Assembly (NCBI GenBank): GCA_002712575.1
Contig: PATZ01000010.1
Coordinates: 6,072 to 11,473, forward strand
Source: Methanobacteriota archaeon
GTDB taxonomy: Archaea > Thermoplasmatota > Poseidoniia > Poseidoniales > Thalassarchaeaceae
DNA length: 5,402 nucleotides
Reading direction: 5' to 3'
Shown: positions 1 to 5,402 of the stretch, one piece after another
Layout of the letters: the number at the start of each line of letters is the position of its first letter
Numbering within the stretch: the first letter of the stretch is position 1
Made by a program: the position numbers and the translations under genes
Notes under the pieces: generated by a model
The model's input: the letters and a program-made list of their open reading frames with translations, nothing else
Database searches by the model: none
Told to the model about the DNA's origin: nothing

Positions 1-1
1 C

Positions 2-598
2 GAAATAAAAGAATTTTTTTCAAATGCTGATTTTTCATTAGAGGATTTAAATGATTTCAAATGGATAGAAGACGAAGATAATATTATTTCTGTAGACAAA
101 AGATACGAATTAATGATATCCAAAATTTTAATGCCAAAAGTAAATCTGGATGAAATTAAAGAAAAATTACAAAGATATTGTATTATAGAAATTAATGACA
201 AAGAATGGGATAAAAATAGAATTGATATTGGAATGATTGGACACGAAGAAATAAATAATCGAATACCATTTAATATTGGGATGGAAGAACTAGTTAAAAT
301 GGACAAAGGATGTTATCCAGGTCAAGAAATACATGCTCGACTGGAAAGTCGTGGTAAACAAAAAAAAGCATTAGTTACATTAGAGTCTGAAAAATATATT
401 AGCGAAGGAGAATTCAAAATTAACGAAGGAGGTAAAATCATCATTACAACAGCGAATAATGGTGGAGAAAAATATTCTACATTTTTTGGAATAATACCTT
501 TAAAATATGTTAAAAACTCCAAAATAGTCTTATTAAATGGAATGGAATTAACAATAAATAAAATAATTAATTTTCGACTTCTAAATGTTCACCATTAG
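2..598 (+). CDS. ygfZ: YgfZ/GcvT-like folate-binding protein, 5'-truncated by the window edge
   Basis: The reading frame is open from base 2 to the TAG at 596-598 (198 codons), so the gene starts outside the window; the ATG at 113 is an internal Met, not the start. The key sign is KGCYPGQE (about residues 102-109 of the visible part, bases 305-328). This is the YgfZ signature with its conserved Cys, which separates YgfZ from the glycine-cleavage T-protein GcvT. Upstream, a VDKR segment followed by hydrophobic residues fits the 'DpR..lG' stretch of the family. Downstream, QKKALVTLE starts the C-terminal barrel. Known for the family: YgfZ binds tetrahydrofolate and supports synthesis or repair of certain Fe-S proteins in the cytoplasm. 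The archaeal function is inferred by homology only. Its tail overlaps the convergent membrane-protein gene by 32 bp. The coding strand is very A-rich. The family assignment is firm; the exact role is less so. Confidence 0.82.
   Translation, partial: EIKEFFSNADFSLEDLNDFKWIEDEDNIISVDKRYELMISKILMPKVNLDEIKEKLQRYCIIEINDKEWDKNRIDIGMIGHEEINNRIPFNIGMEELVKMDKGCYPGQEIHARLESRGKQKKALVTLESEKYISEGEFKINEGGKIIITTANNGGEKYSTFFGIIPLKYVKNSKIVLLNGMELTINKIINFRLLNVHH
553..566 (-). terminator. Candidate oligo-T terminator of the minus-strand membrane gene
   Basis: Directly after the TAA stop (567-569) of the minus-strand gene, the minus strand reads TTATTTTATTTATT. Archaeal transcription often ends at T-rich tracts without a hairpin, so this could terminate that gene. 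It lies inside the ygfZ-like coding region, whose A-rich codons would produce the same pattern, so the call is tentative. Confidence 0.3.
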
Positions 599-1631
599 CT
601 AGCCACTCAGAAAGAGGCATGACTGGAGATAACTGTAAAGAACCTTTATCTCTAGTAAATAGATATAATGTAGGATTGAAAATATTGATCATTTGTTCTT
701 GGAATGAATTTCTTACAGATGTTCCCCTTAACCTAAAAAATATCAATTCAACAGTAATACCAATTATAGTTGCTGTATAAAGAACTAAAAGAACACTTAA
801 AGAAAATGCAACTGGATCTGCTAAAGATTGATCTGTTCTTATTTGTCCACCGTACATCAACTGTCTGGATAATAAAAATACTAATCCTACACCGACCCAT
901 GGCCCTAAGGCATTTTCAACGAAAGTATCCATTGGAATTAAGCGTCTATTGGTAGGATCTGCAAAGACCAAAGAGCTTGCAGTGGCTGCCCTGATAACTG
1001 AAATAAATGATACTAAGAAAATATACACAATAGCGCTAACTAACATAATATTTTTAGCACTTATAGGCATATAGGAAATAATCAAATAAGTAAATAATCC
1101 TAAAAATACCGTTATAGGCATTCTATGTATTGATGCTAATACTCTATCTAATTCTTTAGCACCATCATCCAATCTAGGAATTCCTATAATCTCCCAGCGA
1201 GTTAATTTTTGAACTATTTTAGCCACTATCGATAACAATGATTTTTTAATCAATAACCATTCAATTAATCTAAGAACAGGCATCATTGGTAATGTTATTA
1301 TAGCAGCAAATAAACCTACTAATGGCCAAACAATTAAACTAGGAAAAAGTAAGAAGTGAGTTAATCTTAGAGGATGTAATAAGTCCGACTCTATGCGGGC
1401 TTGACGATCAGAATTTAAGTGGACTTTACGTGCTTCAGCATCTAATTGAGACCGATACTTGCGGATTGGTATTCCTGCATCCAATACTCTTCTTACTTTT
1501 TCCCTATAATCTTCTTGTTCTGGTTCCATTCCCACCCACCATCGCCATGCGAATGATACAGGTAGAGCAAGAATCACTGGCCCTAAGAGAATCAAAACAG
1601 CGGTAAAGAGTGACTCTAGTGATTCCGCCAT
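567..1631 (-). CDS. Multi-pass membrane protein of unknown function (354 aa)
   Basis: I do not recognise this family. From the preferred start (MAESLESL) the protein has about six hydrophobic segments, near residues 8-29, 92-120, 172-190, 194-213, 241-258 and 274-298. Segment 92-120 is long and may be more than one pass. Between the first two lies a charged stretch (about 34-88, rich in E, R, K, D), and residues 121-170 look amphipathic. A loop at about 221-246 contains ADPTNRRLIPMDTF and then GPWVG, the most motif-like part. The tail (299-354) is hydrophilic. No transporter signature, ATP-binding motif or catalytic motif is evident. The frame is open 26 codons further, to an ATG at 1707-1709. 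I prefer the internal ATG at 1629-1631 because the extra residues come from AT-rich, promoter-like DNA and the hydrophobic first helix begins right after it. The gene is divergent from serA and convergent with ygfZ, and looks somewhat less AT-rich than its neighbours. Confidence 0.8.
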   Translation of the reverse strand: MAESLESLFTAVLILLGPVILALPVSFAWRWWVGMEPEQEDYREKVRRVLDAGIPIRKYRSQLDAEARKVHLNSDRQARIESDLLHPLRLTHFLLFPSLIVWPLVGLFAAIITLPMMPVLRLIEWLLIKKSLLSIVAKIVQKLTRWEIIGIPRLDDGAKELDRVLASIHRMPITVFLGLFTYLIISYMPISAKNIMLVSAIVYIFLVSFISVIRAATASSLVFADPTNRRLIPMDTFVENALGPWVGVGLVFLLSRQLMYGGQIRTDQSLADPVAFSLSVLLVLYTATIIGITVELIFFRLRGTSVRNSFQEQMINIFNPTLYLFTRDKGSLQLSPVMPLSEWLANGEHLEVEN

Positions 1632-1655
1632 GTATCTTCTGAAGGAGACGTAGTC

Positions 1656-1664
1656 AATAATAAA
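1656..1664 (-). promoter_or_regulatory. Candidate TATA box for the membrane-protein gene
   Basis: On the minus strand TTTATTATT ends 24 nt before the preferred ATG (1629-1631). That spacing would place the transcription start at or very near the start codon, giving a leaderless mRNA, which is common in archaea. No Shine-Dalgarno is seen before this ATG. AT-rich DNA makes chance matches likely, and a second TATA-like string (complement of 1671-1678) lies slightly upstream. Confidence 0.3.
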
Positions 1665-1668
1665 GCGG

Positions 1669-1703
1669 TTAAAATATACGTTAATTAGACTGATATAGAT
1701 AAA
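1669..1703 (+). promoter_or_regulatory. Candidate promoter region of serA with two TATA-like strings
   Basis: Two AT-rich candidates precede serA: TTAAAATATA (1669-1678) and TATAGATAAA (1694-1703). With archaeal spacing of about 25 nt, the first would give a leader of roughly 35 nt and the second a leader of about 10-13 nt. Only a weak purine stretch (GAGAAAG, 1724-1730) precedes the ATG, so a short-leader or leaderless start is plausible. Which box is used cannot be decided from sequence. Confidence 0.28.
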
Positions 1704-1734
1704 CTTCATTGGATAGATATCATGAGAAAGTAAT

Positions 1735-2709
1735 ATGCCCAGGATACTAATAAGTGATGGAATCTCAGTTGAAGCAATTAGAAAACTTAGAGAATTAGAG
1801 TATGAAGTAATAGAGAAGCATTACACGCAAGATGAATTATTATCAGGTGTCTTGAATAACTATGATGCGGTAATTGTAAGAAGTGCAACAAAACTGAATG
1901 GAGAAGTACTTTCAACTGTAGAAGAAGGTAAGGGCATAAGATTCATTGGCAGAGCAGGAGTTGGGGTAGATAATATAAATATTGAAGAAGCAACAAAAAA
2001 GAAAATAGTTGTCTGTAACACTCCACAGTCATCTACACAGAGTGTTGTTGAATTAACAATAGGCCATCTAATTTCATCTACCAGGCATATTGCTAAAGGA
2101 GATAGGAAATTAAGAAAGAATATTTGGGCCAAGAAAGAATTACGAGGGACAGAATTATCAGGTAAAAATTTAGGCTTAGTAGGTTTTGGTAGAATTGCTC
2201 AAGGAGTTAGTAAAGTTGCATCAGCACTGGGAATGAATATTCATTGTTATGATCCTTTCATTGACGAAAAAATTGCAAATAAAAATAACTGTACTATTCA
2301 TAACAATGTTGATAATTTATTTAGGAATTGTACTCATATATCCATTCATTGTAATCTTAATGAAAATACATATCATTTAGTTAATGAAGAAAGAATCAAT
2401 ATAATGCCAGAATTTGGCTTTGATGGCAGTAAATGTGGGAGACATATCGTTAATTGTGCTAGAGGGGGAATCATTGATGAAGAAGCAGCATTTATTGCTC
2501 TGAGTAATGGTAATCTAATGTCATTGGCTCTTGATGTTTATGAGAATGAACCGTTATATGATAGTAAATTAATAGAATTGGAAAACTTTCATGGTAGCCC
2601 TCACATAGGAGCATCAACTATAGAAGCGCAAAACAGAATAGGACAAGAAATAGTAATTTTATTGGAAGATTTCTTTAGTGGTAAAGATCCGCATTCTGCA
2701 CTTAATTAG
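1735..2709 (+). CDS. serA: D-3-phosphoglycerate dehydrogenase, short form (324 aa)
   Basis: This NAD-dependent D-2-hydroxyacid dehydrogenase most likely oxidises 3-phosphoglycerate to 3-phosphohydroxypyruvate, the first step of the phosphorylated serine pathway in the cytoplasm. The substrate domain carries GRAGVGVDNI (72-81) and CNTPQSSTQSVVELT (94-108). The Rossmann fold follows, with LVGFGRIAQ (148-156, last motif Gly replaced by Ala) and Asp173 in CYDPF, which suits NAD. The catalytic residues are Arg243 in NCARGGIIDEE, Glu272 in DVYENEP and His290 in SPHIGAST. The protein stops just after the C-terminal helix: there is no ACT or intervening regulatory domain as in long archaeal or bacterial SerA, so ACT-mediated serine feedback is not expected. 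An insertion of several residues (about 226-236, including FGFDGSKCG) precedes the catalytic Arg strand. The ATG at 1735 is chosen because an in-frame TGA lies at 1723-1725. Another D-2-hydroxyacid dehydrogenase, such as a glyoxylate or hydroxypyruvate reductase, is the main alternative. Confidence 0.85.
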   Translation: MPRILISDGISVEAIRKLRELEYEVIEKHYTQDELLSGVLNNYDAVIVRSATKLNGEVLSTVEEGKGIRFIGRAGVGVDNINIEEATKKKIVVCNTPQSSTQSVVELTIGHLISSTRHIAKGDRKLRKNIWAKKELRGTELSGKNLGLVGFGRIAQGVSKVASALGMNIHCYDPFIDEKIANKNNCTIHNNVDNLFRNCTHISIHCNLNENTYHLVNEERINIMPEFGFDGSKCGRHIVNCARGGIIDEEAAFIALSNGNLMSLALDVYENEPLYDSKLIELENFHGSPHIGASTIEAQNRIGQEIVILLEDFFSGKDPHSALN

Positions 2710-2710
2710 A

Positions 2711-5185
2711 CTATTCTAAATTATGCATATTAATTAAAGCCCCAGAAAGTATTTCAATATCTTTAGGAATTATGACGCCTGAAATTGGAGATTTCAGAGA
2801 AATTCCTTTTTCCTTTTTTAATTTCCAAATATGAGAATTAAAGTCAATCAGTTTTGATGAGATACTTACAATATTGGCCAACTCTTTAGGGATTAAAATT
2901 TTTGAATCAGGATATTTATCTATAGTTATACTACTAGTACCATAAATTGTTGTTGAAATGTGATGACAGAAAAATGGACAAATAGGCGTGAAAACTGTGA
3001 TAATATCTCTTACAATCCTATGTAAAGTCCAAGATGCAGATTTGTCTCCGGAATATAGCCTAGTTTTTGCCATCTCTAACCAATGACTAGCAAATATTCC
3101 AGTAGTGAAATTTTTTATAGATTGTGCTGCATTATATATATCTATATTAATCCAATAATTGTTAATATTTTTCATATTTTTTTCATATTCTGAAAGTATC
3201 CAGATATCTTCTGCCGACAAATTTCCAGGTTGAGTATCTAAATCTTGAGGAATTTCAAATTGACTGGTAAATCTAGCAACATTAAATATTTTAGTTAACA
3301 CACCAAAATATTTTGATTCAATTTCTTCAGGGTTTATATGAAAGTCATCACCGACTTGCGCGTCGCAAGCCTTCCAAAGACGAAAACATTCGCTTCCTAT
3401 TTTCTTAGCCTGTAAATGTACTTGCTTACCACTTGGGCCTCTAATTTTCCATGACCCAGTCCTTCCCCCAAAACCACATTCTAGCACTGAATTAGCATCT
3501 ATACCATTACCAATTGACTTTGACATTTTTCTCCCCCATGGATCCATCCCTAATCCATCTATCCAAATATTGTTGAAAGCAGGCATATCAAGTAATAATG
3601 CACTTTTTAACATCGTGTAATAAAGCCAAGTCCTTACAATTTCTTTACCTTGAGGCCTTAATGCTGTCGGGAAGGATTTTTGAAATAATTCATCATCATT
3701 CAAGTAACCAGAAACGAATAAATTAGAGTTAGAAGAATCCATCCAAGTATCGAATACTTTGTCTTCTCCTTTAATTTTCCCGAGATTAGATGATTTTGGA
3801 TCATAGAGGCTTATAAATTCCCTTGTTTCTCTGTCTAAAACCTCAGAACCTTTAGGAGGATTATCTTTCCACGGCTGGACATAAATACCTGATGGAGGAA
3901 CAATAATCTTAGTCTCATCTTCTGAATACCAAATTGGTATTTCTGTATGATACCAACGCCTTCTACTAATGGGCCAATCAATTGATATCCCATCCATCCA
4001 ATCATGAAGTAATTGTCTATTACGTTCTGGTATTATTCGACTTTGTCCAGAAAGAACTCGTAATCTATCCTGAACATGAGTTTGCTTCACATACCACTCT
4101 TTAAGTAAGATTATTTCGACTGGGTTATTTCCCCTTTCACTTACTGGTATATCTTGTATATGATCATGTATTTCAGAAATAGAATTGTTATCAGATAATA
4201 TCTCGATTGCTTTACTTCGAGCCTCTAAAACAGTAAGTCCAGCAAGAGGACCTCCGATTGATGTCATTTTTCCTTCAAGATTAATGGCTTGAAATGGTTT
4301 TAAATCCAATTCTCTAAATATGGAAACATCATTTTGATCTCCGAAAGAACACACCATTAGAACACCGCTACCAAAATTCATTTTAACAGATGGGTGTGAA
4401 AGAATCTTAACAGATTTACTTCTGTCATTTACATCAATTGGTAAGAAGATATTTTTACCAATTAAGTTAGTATATCTTGTATCATCTGGATGAACGACAA
4501 CTACTCCACAAGCACAAATCATTTCTGGTCTAGTGGTAGTAATAATTATCTCTTCATTATCTTCTGTCATCCACTTTACATCACATATCTTTGTTTTTCT
4601 TGAAATTCGTTGTACTTCGGCATCGGCTATTGTAGTTTCCTCAATAGGATCATAAATATTTGGACGAAGGTCTTCTATTATCTCTCCTTTTTTAAATAAA
4701 TCAACAAATATTGATTGAGTAATTGTTCTATATTCTGAGGAGTCTGTGTAATATTCTTTATCAAAATCACAGGATAAACCAACTCTTTTGGCGGTTTTTT
4801 TCATTTCTTGAGTGTATTCCTCTATTGTTTCTCTACAAAGATTTAAAAAATCCTCTCTATCAAATGTACGCATCTTTCTACCCATTTTTTTTTCTACTGT
4901 GAACTCTATATTTATCCCATTTCTATCTACTCCCCATGGGAAAAACACTTCTTTTCCTAATAAACGCTGACTTCTAGCAATAACATCAATCATACTATAT
5001 TGTGCTACAGCTCCTATATGCCAAATACCACTGGGATATGGCGGTGGTGTATCTATTACAAAAATCTCTTTAGAACTTTGAGGGTTGAATTTATATGAAT
5101 TTACAACACTTTGATAGTGATTTTGTTGTATTTCCTTTTCTAAATCTATAGACCATCGCTTTTCGGAAATTTTTGGATTACCCAT
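2711..5185 (-). CDS. valS: Valyl-tRNA synthetase, archaeal type (824 aa)
   Basis: This class I aminoacyl-tRNA synthetase charges tRNA-Val and clears mischarged threonine with its CP1 editing domain. In order: VIDTPPPYPSGIWHIGA (43-59) with a HIGH-type motif reading HIGA; GVDRNGINIE (85-94); the editing domain, with TTTRPEM (216-222), VVHPDD (230-235) and GSGVLMVCSFGDQNDV (272-287), an archaeal-style ValRS signature; IPVSERGNNPVE (346-357); DWPISRRRWY (403-412); DTWMDSS (479-485); IVRTWLYYTM (516-525); and KMSKS (553-557). A roughly 24-residue insertion (about 571-594) follows KMSKS, before GSECFRLW. The anticodon-binding helical domain spans about 655-800. The protein ends soon after it, without the long C-terminal coiled coil of many bacterial ValRS. 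The start is well fixed: a strong Shine-Dalgarno lies 7 nt upstream and an in-frame TAG at 5198-5200. The 3' end is 1 bp from the convergent serA stop. The ORF is intact and complete. Confidence 0.95.
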   Translation of the reverse strand: MGNPKISEKRWSIDLEKEIQQNHYQSVVNSYKFNPQSSKEIFVIDTPPPYPSGIWHIGAVAQYSMIDVIARSQRLLGKEVFFPWGVDRNGINIEFTVEKKMGRKMRTFDREDFLNLCRETIEEYTQEMKKTAKRVGLSCDFDKEYYTDSSEYRTITQSIFVDLFKKGEIIEDLRPNIYDPIEETTIADAEVQRISRKTKICDVKWMTEDNEEIIITTTRPEMICACGVVVVHPDDTRYTNLIGKNIFLPIDVNDRSKSVKILSHPSVKMNFGSGVLMVCSFGDQNDVSIFRELDLKPFQAINLEGKMTSIGGPLAGLTVLEARSKAIEILSDNNSISEIHDHIQDIPVSERGNNPVEIILLKEWYVKQTHVQDRLRVLSGQSRIIPERNRQLLHDWMDGISIDWPISRRRWYHTEIPIWYSEDETKIIVPPSGIYVQPWKDNPPKGSEVLDRETREFISLYDPKSSNLGKIKGEDKVFDTWMDSSNSNLFVSGYLNDDELFQKSFPTALRPQGKEIVRTWLYYTMLKSALLLDMPAFNNIWIDGLGMDPWGRKMSKSIGNGIDANSVLECGFGGRTGSWKIRGPSGKQVHLQAKKIGSECFRLWKACDAQVGDDFHINPEEIESKYFGVLTKIFNVARFTSQFEIPQDLDTQPGNLSAEDIWILSEYEKNMKNINNYWINIDIYNAAQSIKNFTTGIFASHWLEMAKTRLYSGDKSASWTLHRIVRDIITVFTPICPFFCHHISTTIYGTSSITIDKYPDSKILIPKELANIVSISSKLIDFNSHIWKLKKEKGISLKSPISGVIIPKDIEILSGALINMHNLE
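2807..2819 (+). terminator. Candidate oligo-T terminator for serA, inside the 3' end of valS
   Basis: About 100 nt after the serA stop, the plus strand shows T5-CC-T6, preceded by no clear hairpin. Such T runs can end archaeal transcripts. The run is antisense to Lys-rich codons of valS (KLKKEKG), so protein coding alone could explain it. The assignment rests only on position and composition. Confidence 0.3.
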
Positions 5186-5192
5186 AAATATA

Positions 5193-5199
5193 CCCTCCT
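5193..5199 (-). promoter_or_regulatory. Strong Shine-Dalgarno of valS
   Basis: On the minus strand AGGAGGG lies 7 nt before the valS ATG (5183-5185), close to a perfect complement of the 16S rRNA 3' end. It fixes the valS start and contrasts with serA and the membrane gene, which lack a clear site. Confidence 0.8.
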
Positions 5200-5251
5200 A
5201 TATTTGCCATGGCGAACTATGTTACTCTTGACCGTTACCAATCATTCATTG

Positions 5252-5269
5252 AAAATATAGTGCTTTTTT
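5252..5269 (-). promoter_or_regulatory. Candidate valS promoter: TATA box with upstream A tract
   Basis: The minus strand reads AAAAAA (complement of 5264-5269), four bases, then TATATTTT (complement of 5252-5259). An A-rich element just before a TATA box resembles an archaeal BRE-TATA pair. A transcription start about 25 nt downstream (near 5230) would leave a leader of about 45 nt carrying the Shine-Dalgarno, so box, leader and ribosome site agree. The sequence AAAATATA is also read on the plus strand, so it might serve the divergent gene as well. Confidence 0.42.
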
Positions 5270-5325
5270 GAATGGAACATACGAGAGGTTGAAGTTCTAA
5301 GTTCATACACGTATCATTGAGTGAC

Positions 5326-5402
5326 ATGGTTGTTGGAAGCGATGCCACTAATTCAAATAATGATAAGTTGAGAAATTTTTCAAATAGTATGAAGAGGAAA
5401 TT
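5326..5402 (+). CDS. Probable N-terminus of a divergent gene, truncated by the right edge
   Basis: From the ATG at 5326-5328 the frame stays open to the window end, 25 full codons. It begins MVVGSDATNSNNDKL and continues with a hydrophilic, Asn/Ser-rich stretch ending near MKRK. In 21 of these 25 codons the first base is a purine, a bias typical of true coding strands and similar to the ygfZ and serA genes here. An in-frame TGA at 5290-5292 limits the start. A downstream ATG at 5389-5391 is an alternative start. No clear Shine-Dalgarno is visible. The visible part is too short to name a family. It would be transcribed divergently from valS. Confidence 0.45.
   Translation, partial: MVVGSDATNSNNDKLRNFSNSMKRK

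Noticed and set aside
322..522. Antisense open frame opposite the ygfZ-like gene
   Set aside because: It is a mirror of the A-rich ygfZ coding sequence, has no upstream signals, and covers the conserved KGCYPGQE region on the other strand.
770..955. Short plus-strand open frame opposite the membrane-protein gene
   Set aside because: It has 61 codons with no recognisable motif and is fully contained within a longer, well-supported gene.
1671..1678. Octamer AAAATATA shared by both divergent intergenic regions (also at 5252-5259)
   Set aside because: In DNA this AT-rich an identical octamer is expected by chance, and both copies are explained as TATA-like boxes.
1632..1709. 26-residue N-terminal extension of the membrane protein from the ATG at 1707
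   Set aside because: It is encoded by AT-rich intergenic-like DNA containing TATA-like strings, and the internal ATG at 1629-1631 sits at leaderless spacing from one of them. The shorter start fits better but is unproven.
1860..2132. 90-codon antisense open frame within serA
   Set aside because: It lies wholly opposite a confidently assigned gene with catalytic motifs. Its low-complexity hydrophobic peptide is what the reverse of the serA codons would give.
2185..2199. Ala instead of the third Gly in the PGDH nucleotide-binding motif (GFGRIA)
   Set aside because: This substitution is frequent in D-2-hydroxyacid dehydrogenases and does not suggest loss of NAD binding.
4481..4540. Apparent loss of the 'ETMLGDTA' editing-domain motif of ValRS (here EMICACGV)
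   Set aside because: Archaeal-type ValRS commonly carry an 'RPE-hydrophobic...AC' version here. With VVHPDD retained, this looks like normal archaeal sequence rather than an editing defect.
5235..5402. Minus-strand frame open from the right edge to a TAA at 5235-5237 (55 codons)
   Set aside because: The peptide has no family-like features, the codons are pyrimidine-rich unlike the other genes here, and the opposite plus frame shows better coding bias over 5326-5402. The candidate valS TATA box would also lie inside it. It remains possible.

Overview
The window is AT-rich and holds densely packed, ordinary chromosomal genes with almost no spare DNA. The valyl-tRNA synthetase is of the archaeal type: it has an IDTPPPYPSG-like N-terminal signature, an MVCSFGD-type editing-domain motif and no long C-terminal coiled coil. 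The upstream regions look archaeal too, with TATA-like boxes, little Shine-Dalgarno use except at valS, and oligo-T stretches after stop codons. My best inference is a low-GC euryarchaeon of the Thermoplasmata side, for example an uncultivated marine group II or III lineage. That placement is inference and was not computed.

Layout from left to right. (1) The 3' part of a plus-strand YgfZ/GcvT-like folate-binding protein runs in from the left edge and ends at 598. (2) A minus-strand multi-pass membrane protein of unknown function follows (567-1631 with my preferred start), its tail overlapping the ygfZ tail by 32 bp. (3) A roughly 100-bp divergent promoter region (1632-1734) separates it from (4) a plus-strand short-form D-3-phosphoglycerate dehydrogenase (1735-2709). 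(5) One base further on, in convergent orientation, lies the complete minus-strand valyl-tRNA synthetase (2711-5185), preceded by a strong Shine-Dalgarno and a TATA-like box. (6) A second divergent intergenic region holds overlapping mini-ORFs, and probably the first codons of a plus-strand gene that runs off the right edge (from 5326).

The genes do not form an operon: strands alternate (+, -, +, -, +), so each gene probably has its own promoter. Their roles are serine biosynthesis (serA), tRNA charging (valS), Fe-S cluster protein maintenance (ygfZ-like) and an uncharacterised membrane function. I found no mobile element, CRISPR array, tRNA, rRNA or recognisable defence system. The points most worth a second look are a hairpin-like insertion just after the KMSKS loop of ValRS, the unassigned membrane protein, and the compact valS upstream region.
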